A stretch of 64,000 bases of DNA. Source: Phycicoccus avicenniae. GTDB lineage: Bacteria; Actinomycetota; Actinomycetes; Actinomycetales; Dermatophilaceae. This document shows positions 1 to 11,969 of the stretch, one piece after another. The stretch's first letter is position 1; every line of letters starts with the position of its first letter. Location of the stretch: the NCBI RefSeq assembly GCF_018139485.1, contig NZ_JAGSNF010000017.1, positions 106,751-170,750 on the forward strand, written 5' to 3'. The notes under the pieces were generated by a model. It did no database searches. It was not told where the DNA came from and worked only from the letters and a program-made list of their open reading frames with translations. A program made the position numbers and the translations under genes.

Positions 1-907
<907 letters not shown>

Positions 908-914
908 ACCCGTG

Positions 915-942
915 AGCATGCCAGTTTTCTGGAACGAGTCAA
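915..942 (-). promoter_or_regulatory. furA promoter and probable FurA operator
   Basis: Read on the minus strand: TTGACT (-35, 942-937), a 16-bp spacer containing TTCCAGAAAA, then CATGCT (-10, 920-915), 7 nt before the ATG at 907. The string TTGACT followed by TTCCAGAAAA closely resembles the AT-rich autoregulatory site described upstream of mycobacterial and streptomycete furA. Operator identity is inferred from that resemblance. Confidence 0.72.
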
Positions 943-1060
943 GAATCGCAGGTGGCGGCCGGGGCGACGACCGACGCCGCCCACCGGGTCGCGGTGGACG
1001 GCGTCGCGTCGAGGGGCGCCCGTCCCGGTCGGGCGGGTCGGCGGTCGGACGGGACGGCGG

Positions 1061-3781
<2,721 letters not shown>

Positions 3782-3820
3782 CCGGCCCCCGCCGCGGTGG
3801 TGGCGCCCTAGAGTTGTGGG

Positions 3821-4996
3821 GTGTCCACGACGTCCTCCCCCGACACCCGCACCCGGGTCGCCCGCGCCGCCGGCGACCTCGGCGCCGCGGCGGTCCGCCA
3901 GATGGAGGCCGACCACGAGTGGTTCCGCGCCCTCTCGGCGGAGAACCGGTCCTGGGTCGGGCTCGTCGCCCAGGCCGGCATCTCGAGCTTCGTCCAGTGG
4001 TTCGAGGCCGACGACGACCGGACCGCCGTCACGGCCGACGTCTTCGGCACCGCGCCGCGTGAGCTGACCCGCTCGATCAGCCTCGCCCAGACCCTCGACC
4101 TCATCCGCACCGTCATCGGGGTCGTCGAGCGCGAGACGGCCACCCTGGCCACCCCGGCCGAGGCCCGGGAAGCGCGGGAGGCGGTCCTGCGCTACAGCCG
4201 CGAGGTCGCCTTCGCCGCGGCGGAGGTCTACGCCGAGGCGGCGGAGGCCCGCGGGGCGTGGGACGCCCGGCTCGAGTCGCTCGTCGTCGACGCCGTGATC
4301 CGCGGCGAGGCGGACGACTCGATGCAGTCCCGCGCCGCCGCCCTCGGCTGGGGCTCGGTGACGGACGTCGCCGTCGTCGTCGGCTCCACCCCTCGTGGCG
4401 CCACGGGACCGGTCCTCGACGAGCTGCACCGCACGGCCCGCCGCGCCGGCCTGCAGCTGCTCGTCGCCATCCACGGGCCGCGGGTCGTCTGCATCGGCGG
4501 CCACGTCACGGACCCGATGACGCTCGCGCGCTCCCTCGACCCGCACCTCGCCGACGGCCCGCTCGTCGTCGGCCCGACGGTCCCGCACCTCTTCGCCGCC
4601 GGCCGCAGTGCCCGGGCCGCCGTCTCCGGTCACACCGCCGCACCCGCCTGGCCCGGCGCCCCCCGGCCGGTCCACGCCGACGACCTCCTCGGCGAGCGGG
4701 CGCTGATCGGTGACCTCCCCGCCCGCAACGCCCTCGCCGCCCGGATCCTGCGACCCCTCCAGGAGTCGAGCGGCGGGGCCCTCCTCGAGACGGCCGCCGC
4801 CTGGCTCGACGACGGCCTCGGGGTCGAGGGCACCGCGCGCACCCTCATCGTCCACCCGAACACCGTCCGGTACCGGCTCGGCGGGATCGAGCGGGCGACG
4901 GGCTACGACCTCACCGACCCGCACGACGCACAGACGGTGCGCACCGCCCTCGCCCTGCACCGCCTCGGTCCGGCGGCCCGCGTCGCCCCCCGGTGA
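3821..4996 (+). CDS. fasR: PucR-type transcriptional activator of fatty-acid synthesis (FasR-like)
   Basis: A 391-residue PucR/CdaR-like regulator. The C-terminal helix-turn-helix contains LDDGLGVEGTARTLIVHPNT followed by VRYRLG, typical of the PucR HTH_30 domain. The N-terminal two thirds form the GGDEF-like/linker region of this family. Immediately downstream are fabD, fabH, acpP and fabF in order; in Streptomyces coelicolor a PucR-family protein in this position (FasR) activates that operon, and the same role is inferred here. The GTG start at 3821 lies 6 nt after TAGAGT with no Shine-Dalgarno, consistent with a leaderless mRNA. Spacing to fabD is about 100 bp, so fabD may have its own FasR-dependent promoter. 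Confidence 0.9.
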   Translation: MSTTSSPDTRTRVARAAGDLGAAAVRQMEADHEWFRALSAENRSWVGLVAQAGISSFVQWFEADDDRTAVTADVFGTAPRELTRSISLAQTLDLIRTVIGVVERETATLATPAEAREAREAVLRYSREVAFAAAEVYAEAAEARGAWDARLESLVVDAVIRGEADDSMQSRAAALGWGSVTDVAVVVGSTPRGATGPVLDELHRTARRAGLQLLVAIHGPRVVCIGGHVTDPMTLARSLDPHLADGPLVVGPTVPHLFAAGRSARAAVSGHTAAPAWPGAPRPVHADDLLGERALIGDLPARNALAARILRPLQESSGGALLETAAAWLDDGLGVEGTARTLIVHPNTVRYRLGGIERATGYDLTDPHDAQTVRTALALHRLGPAARVAPR

Positions 4997-5095
4997 CCAC
5001 GGACCCCCGTTTGGAGGATCCCCACAAATGACGACGGGCAGGTTCGTCCCCCCTCGTCACGACCGGCACGGCCCGTACCCGCCACGCTGGGACTC

Positions 5096-6010
5096 GTGAT
5101 CGTCATCGTCTGTCCCGGCCAGGGCTCCCAGACCCCCGGGTTCCTCGCGCCCTGGCTCGAGCTGCCCGGCGCCGCCGAGCACCTCGCCACCCTCTCCGAC
5201 GCCGCCGAGGTCGACCTCGCCGCCCACGGCACGACCTCGGACGAGGACACCATCAAGGACACCGCCGTCGCGCAGCCGCTGCTCGTCGGCGCCGGGCTGC
5301 TGGCGCTGCGGGCCCTCGGAGGCACCGACGGCGTCGGGGCCCTGTCCGGTCACTCCGTCGGCGAGATCACCGCGACCGCCGGTGCGGGTGTCCTCGACGA
5401 GGCCGACGCGATGCGCCTCGTCGCCCTCCGCGGCCGCGGCATGGCCGAGGCGGCGGCCGTCACCCCCACCGGGATGAGCGCGGTCCTCGGCGGCACCCCG
5501 GACGACGTCCTCGCGACGATCGAGCGGCACGGCCTCACCCCGGCCAACGTCAACGGCGCCGGCCAGGTCGTCGCCGCCGGCGGGCTCGACGCCCTCGCCG
5601 CGCTCGCCGACGAGCCCCCGGCCAAGTCGCGGGTCGTCCCGCTCAAGGTCGCGGGCGCCTTCCACACGAGCCACATGCAGTCGGCCGTCGACGCGCTCGC
5701 CGCCGCGGCCGCCGACCTCTCGCCCGCCGACGCCGCCGTCCCCCTCGTCTCGAACCGCGACGGCGAGGTCGTCACGGACGGCCGCGAGGTCCTCGAGCGG
5801 CTCGTCGCCCAGGTGTCGACGCCGGTCCGCTGGGACCTGTGCATGGAGCGGTTCGCCGCCCTCGGCGTCACCGCCGTCATCGAGCTCCCACCCGCCGGGA
5901 CGCTCGTCGGGCTGGCCAAGCGCGCCCTCAAGGGCGTCGAGCTGCTGGCCGTCAAGGGACCGGACGACCTCGAGGCCGCCCGCGCGCTGATCGAGGAGCA
6001 CCGCCGATGA
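5096..6010 (+). CDS. fabD: Malonyl-CoA:ACP acyltransferase
   Basis: Loads malonyl groups from CoA onto the acyl carrier protein for type II fatty-acid synthesis. The 304-residue protein has the N-terminal CPGQGSQTPGF oxyanion-hole motif, the nucleophile elbow GHSVGE with Ser87, and the FHTSHM segment with the active-site His. The GTG at 5096 gives the expected short N-terminus. Its stop codon overlaps the fabH start (ATGA), so fabD and fabH are translationally coupled. It is the first enzyme gene of the cluster behind fasR. Confidence 0.96.
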   Translation: MIVIVCPGQGSQTPGFLAPWLELPGAAEHLATLSDAAEVDLAAHGTTSDEDTIKDTAVAQPLLVGAGLLALRALGGTDGVGALSGHSVGEITATAGAGVLDEADAMRLVALRGRGMAEAAAVTPTGMSAVLGGTPDDVLATIERHGLTPANVNGAGQVVAAGGLDALAALADEPPAKSRVVPLKVAGAFHTSHMQSAVDALAAAAADLSPADAAVPLVSNRDGEVVTDGREVLERLVAQVSTPVRWDLCMERFAALGVTAVIELPPAGTLVGLAKRALKGVELLAVKGPDDLEAARALIEEHRR

Positions 6011-7023
6011 CCGTCACGCCGAAGAACCTCGCCGGCCCGCTCGCCGCTCCCCCGGCGGCCTCGGCGCGCATCACCGGGATCGGCGGCTACCGCCCGCGCC
6101 GGGTCGTGCCGAACAGCGAGATCGTCGAGCGCATCGACTCCTCGGACGAGTGGATCCGCGAGCGCTCCGGCATCATCGAGCGCCGCTGGGCCGGCGAGGG
6201 CGAGTCGGTCATCGACATGTCCGAGCTCGCCACGACGCCGGCGCTGGAGATGGCCGGCATCGAGGCCGCGCAGCTCGACGCGATCCTCGTCGCCACCGTC
6301 AGCTGGCCCTACCAGACCCCGGCCGCCGCGCCGATGCTCGCCGAGCGTCTCGGGTCCAAGGCCGCCGCCCTCGACATCTCGGCGGCGTGCGCCGGGTACT
6401 GCCACGGCATCACGATGGCCAACGACATGGTCCGGGCCGGGACGGCCGAGCACGTCCTGGTCGTCGGGGTCGAGCGCCTGTCGGACTTCACCTCCCGCGA
6501 CGACCGCGGCACCGCCTTCATCTTCGCCGACGGTGCGGGCGCGGCGGTCGTGAGCCGCTCCGAGGTCCAGGGCATCGGCCCGACCGTCTGGGGCAGCGAC
6601 GGCGCCCAGTGGGAGGCCATCTCCCAGACCGAGAGCTGGATCGACGTGCACCAGAAGAACCTCGGCTGGCCGCACATCGGGATGGCCGGGCAGACCGTCT
6701 TCCGCTGGGCGGTGTGGGGCATGGCGCCCGTCGCGCAGAAGGCCCTCGACGCCGCCGGGGTCACCGCCGACCAGCTCGACGCGTTCGTCCCGCACCAGGC
6801 CAACGTCCGGATCATCGACGCGATGGCCAAGCAGCTGAAGCTGCCGGCGGACATCCCCATCGCCCGCGACATCGCGTACACCGGCAACACCTCCGCCGCC
6901 TCCGTCCCGCTCGCGATGGAGCGGATGGTGCGCGAGGGTGAGATCCCCCGCGGCGGCCTGGCCCTGCAGATCGGCTTCGGCGCCGGCCTGTCCTACGCGG
7001 CGCAGGTCGTCACCATCCCCTGA
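6007..7023 (+). CDS. fabH: Beta-ketoacyl-ACP synthase III
   Basis: Initiates fatty-acid synthesis by condensing an acyl-CoA primer (probably branched-chain in this group) with malonyl-ACP. The 338-residue thiolase-fold protein has the catalytic triad in place: Cys128 in AACAGY, His263 in VPHQANVRI, and Asn294 in YTGNTSAAS. The start ATG at 6007 overlaps the fabD stop by 4 nt. The first 20 residues are a short Ala/Pro-rich extension before the usual ITGIGGYRP start region. Genes for the acceptor carrier protein and the elongating synthase follow. Confidence 0.96.
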   Translation: MTVTPKNLAGPLAAPPAASARITGIGGYRPRRVVPNSEIVERIDSSDEWIRERSGIIERRWAGEGESVIDMSELATTPALEMAGIEAAQLDAILVATVSWPYQTPAAAPMLAERLGSKAAALDISAACAGYCHGITMANDMVRAGTAEHVLVVGVERLSDFTSRDDRGTAFIFADGAGAAVVSRSEVQGIGPTVWGSDGAQWEAISQTESWIDVHQKNLGWPHIGMAGQTVFRWAVWGMAPVAQKALDAAGVTADQLDAFVPHQANVRIIDAMAKQLKLPADIPIARDIAYTGNTSAASVPLAMERMVREGEIPRGGLALQIGFGAGLSYAAQVVTIP

Positions 7024-7088
7024 CCCCCGGCGGCCCCCGGGTCACCCGGGCCGAGCACCACCCGTCCACCGACACGAAGGAGACCGAC

Positions 7089-7334
7089 ATGGCAGACCAG
7101 CAGGAGATCCTCAGCGGCCTCGCGGACATCGTCAACGAGGAGACCGGCGTCGAGCAGTCCGAGGTCCAGATGGACAAGTCGTTCACCGACGACCTCGACA
7201 TCGACTCGCTGTCGATGATGACGATCGTCGTCAACGCCGAGGAGAAGTTCGGCGTCCGCATCCCCGACGACGAGGTCAAGAACCTCACGACCGTCGGCGA
7301 CGCCGTGAGCTACATCCAGAACAACCAGGGCTGA
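7089..7334 (+). CDS. acpP: Acyl carrier protein
   Basis: A small acidic 81-residue protein that carries growing acyl chains on a 4'-phosphopantetheine arm. The attachment site is Ser40 in the motif DIDSLS, preceded by the acidic DDLD. The gene has a good Shine-Dalgarno (AAGGAGA) just upstream of the ATG at 7089. It lies 65 nt after fabH and is followed by a strong hairpin before fabF, suggesting that acpP can be made in excess of the enzymes. Confidence 0.97.
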   Translation: MADQQEILSGLADIVNEETGVEQSEVQMDKSFTDDLDIDSLSMMTIVVNAEEKFGVRIPDDEVKNLTTVGDAVSYIQNNQG

Positions 7335-7348
7335 CCCGCCCGCCTCCT

Positions 7349-7378
7349 CGACCCCGTCCGGTGGCCCGGACGGGGTCG
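7349..7378 (+). terminator. Hairpin between acpP and fabF
   Basis: A perfect 12-bp stem (7349-7360 pairing with 7367-7378; arm CGACCCCGTCCG) with a 6-nt loop lies 14 nt after the acpP stop. There is no U-tract. It may partly terminate transcription or stabilise the acpP end of the transcript, leaving less fabF message. Confidence 0.65.
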
Positions 7379-7448
7379 GGGACGCACCACCCGCGGTTGA
7401 CCCCCGCGGAGCCGTCCCACCGCCCCGACCCAAGGAGCAGCTGACCCC

Positions 7449-8690
7449 ATGAGCGAGCGTCGCGTCGTCGTCACCGGACTCGGTGCCACCACCCCCCTCG
7501 GCGGCACCATCGCCGAGACCTGGGACGGCATCCTCGCGGGCCGGTCGGGTGCCAAGCCCCTCGACCAGGAGATGGTCGACCGCTACGAGATGCCGGTCCA
7601 CTTCGCGTGCACCATCGCGCAGGACCCGTCCGAGGTGCTCACGAAGGTGCAGATCCGGCGGATGGACCCGAGCGCGCAGTACGCGGTCATCGCCTCGCGC
7701 GCCGCGATGGAGGACGCCGGATCCCCCGAGCTCGACCCGGAGCGGCTCGGTGTCGCGATCGGTACCGGGATCGGCGGGGTCTGGACGCTGCTCGACCAGT
7801 GGGACAACCTCCGCGAGAAGGGCCTGCGCCGGGTGTTCCCGCTCGCGGTGCCGATGCTCATGCCGAACACCTCGTCCGGCAACGTCTCGCTCGACCTCGG
7901 CGCCCGCGCCGGCGCCCACACGACCGTCTCGGCGTGCGCATCCGGGGCGGAGTCGATGGGCACCGCCTACGACATGATCCGGGACGGCCGCGCCGACGTC
8001 GTCGTCGCCGGTGGCACCGAGGCCGCGACGCACCCGATCTGCTTCGCCGGGTTCGCCCAGATGCAGGCGCTCTCCACCCGCAACGACGACCCGGGCGCCG
8101 CGTCGCGCCCCTACGACACCGGCCGCGACGGGTTCGTCATGGGCGAGGGTGCCGCCGTCATGGTGCTCGAGGAGTACGAGCACGCCAAGGCCCGCGGCGC
8201 GCGGATCTACGCCGAGTTCGCCTCGATCGGGATGTCCGCCGACGCGCACCACATCACCGCACCGGAGCCCGAGGGCGCCGGGGCGAGCCGGGCGATGCGC
8301 GCGGCCGTCGAGCGCGCCGGGCTCTCCGACGGCGACATCGTCCACATCAACGCGCACGCGACCTCGACCCCGGTCGGCGACGTCGCCGAGGCCAACGCGA
8401 TCCGCCGCGCGTTCGGCGGGGCGGCCGACGGGATGCCGGTCAGCGCGACGAAGTCGATGACCGGGCACCTGCTCGGTGCCGCCGGGGCGCTCGAGGGCCT
8501 GCTGACGGTCCTGTCCGTGCACCACCGGACCGCGCCGGCCGCGATCAACATCGACGACCTCGACGAGAAGATCGACCTCGACGTCGTCCGCGGAGAGCAC
8601 CGGACGCTGCCCGACGGCGACATCGCCGCGCTCAACAACAGCTTCGGCTTCGGCGGCCACAACGTGGCCCTCGTCATCACGAGCGTCTGA
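7449..8690 (+). CDS. fabF: Beta-ketoacyl-ACP synthase II
   Basis: Elongating condensing enzyme of type II fatty-acid synthesis. The 413-residue thiolase-fold protein shows Cys163 in SACASGAESMG, the first active-site His in NAHATSTPVGD, the second in KSMTGHLLGAAGALE, and the C-terminal glycine loop NNSFGFGGHN. A Shine-Dalgarno AAGGAG lies about 10 nt before the ATG at 7449. It is the last gene of the fasR-fab cluster and is followed by a 9-bp hairpin. Confidence 0.96.
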   Translation: MSERRVVVTGLGATTPLGGTIAETWDGILAGRSGAKPLDQEMVDRYEMPVHFACTIAQDPSEVLTKVQIRRMDPSAQYAVIASRAAMEDAGSPELDPERLGVAIGTGIGGVWTLLDQWDNLREKGLRRVFPLAVPMLMPNTSSGNVSLDLGARAGAHTTVSACASGAESMGTAYDMIRDGRADVVVAGGTEAATHPICFAGFAQMQALSTRNDDPGAASRPYDTGRDGFVMGEGAAVMVLEEYEHAKARGARIYAEFASIGMSADAHHITAPEPEGAGASRAMRAAVERAGLSDGDIVHINAHATSTPVGDVAEANAIRRAFGGAADGMPVSATKSMTGHLLGAAGALEGLLTVLSVHHRTAPAAINIDDLDEKIDLDVVRGEHRTLPDGDIAALNNSFGFGGHNVALVITSV

Positions 8691-8696
8691 GCCGCC

Positions 8697-8722
8697 GTCC
8701 GGGGTCCGTGCGAACCCCGGAC
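8697..8722 (+). terminator. Hairpin after fabF
   Basis: A 9-bp perfect stem GTCCGGGGT / ACCCCGGAC with an 8-nt loop begins 7 nt after the fabF stop codon. It has no U-run, as is usual for terminators in such GC-rich genomes. Confidence 0.6.
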
Positions 8723-8753
8723 AGTGGCCCGGCCAGGGCCCTACCGTTCTGCC

Positions 8754-9320
8754 GTGGGCGACGGAACGGGCAGGGCAGACGTCCCGGGGGCTTCGCGGAC
8801 GACGTTCGTGTCGACGCAGGCGTCGGTCGAGCGCGAGATCCGTGCGCTCCGCCGGTGGCACCTGCGACGACGCGCGGTGTGGGTGGCGCTGGCGCGGACG
8901 TGGCTGCTGGCCCTCCTCCTCGTCGTCGCCGGCTCGGTGCTCGTGGGCTCCGTCCTCGGCTCGGACCCCTGGCTGCTCCTCGGCCCGTGGCTCGCTGTGG
9001 GTGCCGTCACCATCTTCCTGCTCGACGCCGCACTCGTCCCCTGGCGAGCGGGGCGGATGTTCCGGTCGATCGTCATGGCGCAGAGCCCGCCCGGCACCGC
9101 CCTCGGGGCCGACGTCGGGCCGGACCGGTTCGTCCTCGACACCCCGGACACCTCCTTCGCGATCTCGACCGACGCGATGACCCGCCTGACCTGGGTCGAG
9201 GGCTGCCTCGTCATCGACACCCGGACCGACAAGTTCTTCGTCGTCCCCGGTGAGCTCCTCGACGACCACGCGTGGTCCGTCCTCGAGACCGCCCTCGGCG
9301 ACCGGCTACGACGTGTCTGA
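8754..9320 (+). CDS. YcxB-like membrane protein (first of a pair)
   Basis: A small membrane protein of about 188 residues. After a polar N-terminus with a basic stretch (RALRRWHLRRR) come two adjacent transmembrane helices (a hydrophobic run around WLLALLLVVAGSVLVGS and a second after DPW). A C-terminal soluble domain follows with the YcxB-like pattern of beta-strands (RFVLDT, LTWVEGCLVIDT, FFVVPGELL). The GTG start at 8754 lies 6 nt after TACCGT and looks leaderless; the ATG-equivalent start at 8724 would include that promoter. The function of YcxB-like domains is unknown. It overlaps the next gene by 8 nt. Confidence 0.72.
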   Translation: MGDGTGRADVPGASRTTFVSTQASVEREIRALRRWHLRRRAVWVALARTWLLALLLVVAGSVLVGSVLGSDPWLLLGPWLAVGAVTIFLLDAALVPWRAGRMFRSIVMAQSPPGTALGADVGPDRFVLDTPDTSFAISTDAMTRLTWVEGCLVIDTRTDKFFVVPGELLDDHAWSVLETALGDRLRRV

Positions 9321-9873
9321 CGGTTCCTCTTCCGGGGTGTACGAGGTCTCCTACGTCCAGACCCGGGAGATCGCCCGACGTGAGGCGGCCGCTCTCGTCG
9401 AACGCCTCGAGCGTCGGCAGGGACGCTGGCGGTGGTTCGTCGTGCGCCACGCCGCCGTCCTCGCCCTGTGTGTCGGGGTCGTGCTGACGCTCGCCGTGGC
9501 GGGCCGGGCGAGCGCGGACGGAGCCGCGCGGGGGCTCGCCGTCCTGGTTCCCGCGGTCCTCGCCCTCACGGCGTTCGACGTCTGGCGGGCACGTCGCCGC
9601 GTGCGCCGCGCCGCGCGCCGGTGGAGCGAGATCTCCTGCCCTCCCGGGACGCAGGTGCGGGGGCGCTGGTCCGCCGAGCGCGTCACCTTCGTCCTGCCGA
9701 GCCACCAGGTCGCGCTCGACCTGTCGACGATCGTGACGGCCGAGCGCGTGGCCGGCGTCCTCGTCCTCGAGCAGGAGGACGAGCGCGCGTGGACAGTCCC
9801 GGACGAGCTGCTCGGGGACCGGGGCCTGGCGATCCTCGCGGAGGCCCTGGGCCCGCGCCTGCGCGGAGTGTGA
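9313..9873 (+). CDS. YcxB-like membrane protein (second of a pair)
   Basis: A protein of about 186 residues with the same plan as its neighbour: a charged N-terminus (EIARREAAALVERLERRQGR), two transmembrane helices, a basic linker, and a YcxB-like C-terminal domain (VTFVLPSHQVALDLSTI, VLVLEQ, WTVPDELLG). The matching endings (VPxELLxD...L...ALGxRLRxV) show that the two genes are paralogues from tandem duplication. The GTG at 9313 overlaps the upstream stop by 8 nt, so the two proteins are probably made together and may form a hetero-oligomer. Function is unknown. Confidence 0.7.
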   Translation: MSDGSSSGVYEVSYVQTREIARREAAALVERLERRQGRWRWFVVRHAAVLALCVGVVLTLAVAGRASADGAARGLAVLVPAVLALTAFDVWRARRRVRRAARRWSEISCPPGTQVRGRWSAERVTFVLPSHQVALDLSTIVTAERVAGVLVLEQEDERAWTVPDELLGDRGLAILAEALGPRLRGV

Positions 9874-9909
9874 GGCCGGTCGATGCGGTTCGTGACGCGA
9901 CGGTGGGGG

Positions 9910-10425
9910 TCAGCCGACCTTGTGGAGCCAGCGGACGGGGGCGCCCTCGCCGGCGTAGCGGAACGGCTCGAGCTCCTCGTCCCACGCCGCACCGAGCAGT
10001 TCCTCGAGCATCTCCTGCATCGCCTCGGGGCTGCCCTGGGCGAGGACGACGACCTCGCGGAGCCGGTCCTCGTTGACGACGGCGTCACCGCTCGCGGAGG
10101 TCCACGTGTGGTGGATGCCCAGGCCGGGGGTGTGCGACCAGCGGGAGCCGTCGCAGCCGGGGCTCGGCTCCTCGGTCACCTCGTAGCGCAGGTGGTCCCA
10201 GCCCCGCAGCGCGGAAGCGAGCCGCGCCCCGGTCCCGGCGTCACCGGCCCAGCTGAGCTCGCCCCGCACCATCGCCGGCGCGGCCGGCTGCTCGGTCCAC
10301 TCGACGGCGACTCGGGTGCCGAGCACCCCTTCGATCGCCCACACGACGTGCGGGCACAGCGCCTTGGGCGTGGAGTGGACGTAGATCACTCCACGCGTGG
10401 CGGTACGCGGCATCGCGACAGTCAT
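9910..10425 (-). CDS. DUF3145 family protein
   Basis: A 171-residue soluble protein conserved in Actinobacteria and commonly found beside the fab cluster, as here; function unknown. Recognisable segments are RGVIYVHSTPKALCPHVVWA near the N-terminus, the W-x-GD-GTG-RLA-AL-GW stretch, and a C-terminus rich in acidic residues (EMLEELLGAAWDEELEPFRY). The ATG at 10425 has a good GGAG Shine-Dalgarno 6 nt upstream. Upstream in-frame codons that would extend it are not similar to the family. It converges with the YcxB-like pair. Confidence 0.85.
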   Translation of the reverse strand: MTVAMPRTATRGVIYVHSTPKALCPHVVWAIEGVLGTRVAVEWTEQPAAPAMVRGELSWAGDAGTGARLASALRGWDHLRYEVTEEPSPGCDGSRWSHTPGLGIHHTWTSASGDAVVNEDRLREVVVLAQGSPEAMQEMLEELLGAAWDEELEPFRYAGEGAPVRWLHKVG

Positions 10426-10611
10426 CGTGGTCTCCTTCACGTGCGGTGGACGTCTTCCCCAACGCCGTCGCTCGTGGCGGACCCGGTTGCTGCCGGTCGG
10501 TCGTGCTGTGCGGGCACCTGCGTGCCGGTTGTCGAGGCCCATTGTGCACCACGCGGCGCACCCGCACCAGCGATCACAGGGATCACCGGGCGGATGCGCC
10601 GGGGCCTCTCG

Positions 10612-11160
10612 TCAGATCGACCAGGCGGTCGACTCCGCGGCCGTGTCGTCCGAGGTGCCGTTCGCGTCGGACGGGTCACCGGAGTCGGTCGACCCCTCGT
10701 CCCGGTCGCGGTCCGCCCCGGGGCCGTGCCCCATGCCAGGCCCGCCACGGCCGGGGCCGCGCCCGACGGGTCCACCGCCCTCGTGGGTCCCGGTCACGGC
10801 GAAGTCGGCGTCGAGCGCGACGTGGACGTGCCCGTCGTCGGTCGTCAACATGACGTCGTAGGTGCCGTCGGACCGGGCGCGGACGGCGGTGGCCGTCCCG
10901 CCGTCGACCTCCGCCTCGGCGGCGGCGATGGCGCGGCTCGCCGCGTCGGCGGTGAGCGGACCACCCTCGTCCATCATCGGGCGGTCGGGACGCTCGCCGT
11001 CGCCGTCGGTCGTCCCGCCCTCCGGGGAGGCCGTCGCCGAGGGCGAGGGGGTCGAGGTGCTGTCGTCCGCGGCGGCGATGCCGGCGCCCGTGAGGCCGAG
11101 GGCGACGGCCGCCGCGAGGCCCGCGCCTCCGACGGCGAGGATCGTACGGGTGCGGTCCAT
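10612..11160 (-). CDS. Exported protein with PepSY-like domain
   Basis: A 182-residue exported protein. It has an N-terminal signal or anchor helix (MDRTRTILAVGGAG... to AAADDS), a Ser/Thr/Pro-rich low-complexity linker, one PepSY-like domain (LTADAASRAIAAAEAEVDGG, then a DGTYDVMLTT strand and a VHVALDADFAV strand), and a Gly/Arg- then Asp/Ser-rich tail. A strong Shine-Dalgarno AAGGAG precedes the ATG at 11160. PepSY domains are thought to bind or inhibit proteases in the cell envelope; nothing nearby reveals a partner. The low-complexity tail is unusual but in frame. Confidence 0.75.
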   Translation of the reverse strand: MDRTRTILAVGGAGLAAAVALGLTGAGIAAADDSTSTPSPSATASPEGGTTDGDGERPDRPMMDEGGPLTADAASRAIAAAEAEVDGGTATAVRARSDGTYDVMLTTDDGHVHVALDADFAVTGTHEGGGPVGRGPGRGGPGMGHGPGADRDRDEGSTDSGDPSDANGTSDDTAAESTAWSI

Positions 11161-11248
11161 GGTGGCTCCTTCGTCGTGGGGACCTGGTGCCACCACGCTC
11201 CGGTCGGCGCCTGTGGGGGACCTGTCATCGCCGTCGCTCGGTGCTGTG

Positions 11249-11274
11249 AGGTCGAGCCGCGCGGCGTTCGACCT
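11249..11274 (-). terminator. Hairpin after the SRPBCC gene
   Basis: AGGTCGA (11249-11255) pairs with TCGACCT (11268-11274), and the inner GCCGC/GCGGC also pair, with a small bulge. It lies just beyond the stop of the minus-strand gene 11285-11776 and is a plausible factor-independent hairpin. Confidence 0.45.
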
Positions 11275-11284
11275 GCGGCACGGG

Positions 11285-11776
11285 TCAGGCGCCGGGCCGC
11301 CCCCTCCCCGGCGCGACGGTGCGCGCGAGGATGCCGAGCGTCGCGCGCAGCGCCGACTCGGGGACGACCGGGAAGATGCGGTCGGCGACCCGCTCGTAGT
11401 GCGGGTGCACGTCCGACCAGTCGTAGTACGCCACGACCCGGGTGCCGCCGTCGATCGGCTCGAGGCGGTACCCGTAGACGTGGCCGATCGGCGGCTGCAT
11501 CGTGCCGTCGATGGTCCAGGCGATCTCCCGGTCCTGCTCGTACACGGTGAAGATCACGGTGACGTCGTACTCCCCCATGTCCCGGTCGCGCAGCGCGTCC
11601 CGGTCCATGTGGACGACGAACCGGTCACCCACCGCGGTGACCGGCGACCCGCCCGCCGACATGAGCATCCCCGAGGCGTCGACGGCCACGTGTCCCTCGG
11701 GCCGGGTGAGGAGGTCGAAGACCTCGTGCGGCTGGGCGGCGACGGCCCGGTCGACCTCGATGCGGCGCTCCGTCAT
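11285..11776 (-). CDS. SRPBCC (START/polyketide-cyclase-like) family protein
   Basis: A 163-residue cytoplasmic protein with the helix-grip fold pattern of the SRPBCC superfamily: RRIEVDRAVAAQPHEVFDLLTRPEGH at the N-terminus, several beta-strands, a G-T-RVVAYYDW strand, and a long C-terminal helix (ALRATLGILARTVAP). Such proteins bind hydrophobic ligands in a central cavity; the specific ligand cannot be read from sequence. The ATG at 11776 has AGGAG 5 nt upstream. A GTG directly before it is too close to the Shine-Dalgarno. It appears monocistronic. Confidence 0.78.
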   Translation of the reverse strand: MTERRIEVDRAVAAQPHEVFDLLTRPEGHVAVDASGMLMSAGGSPVTAVGDRFVVHMDRDALRDRDMGEYDVTVIFTVYEQDREIAWTIDGTMQPPIGHVYGYRLEPIDGGTRVVAYYDWSDVHPHYERVADRIFPVVPESALRATLGILARTVAPGRGRPGA

Positions 11777-11892
11777 CACGGCTCCTCGCTCTCGACGGCT
11801 GGCTCAGTCAAGCACGCAGCCGCAGTGACCTACGCGGTCCGGCCACGTTCTACCGCGCCGATAGGCTCGCGGGCGACGGCCACGGCCGTCCC

Positions 11893-11966
11893 GGGGCGTT
11901 AGCTCAGTCGGTCAGAGCAGCGGACTCATAATCCGTCGGTCGTCGGTTCAAGCCCGACACGCCCCA
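11893..11966 (+). tRNA. tRNA with CAU anticodon (elongator Met or Ile2)
   Basis: A complete 74-nt cloverleaf: acceptor GGGGCGT pairing with ACGCCCC, D-stem GCTC/GAGC, anticodon stem GCGGA/TCCGT around the loop CTCATAA (anticodon CAT), and T-arm GTCGG-TTCAAGC-CCGAC; discriminator A. CCA is not encoded. The G1-C72 pair excludes initiator tRNA. Elongator Met and lysidine-modified Ile2 cannot be separated safely by eye; the GGACTCATAATCC-like loop context resembles Ile2. It ends 3 nt from the stop of the convergent merR gene. Confidence 0.93.
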
Positions 11967-11969
11967 CGC

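Noticed and set aside
11893..11966. Initiator tRNA-Met
   Set aside because: It has a G1-C72 pair and lacks the three consecutive G-C pairs in the anticodon stem that mark initiators.
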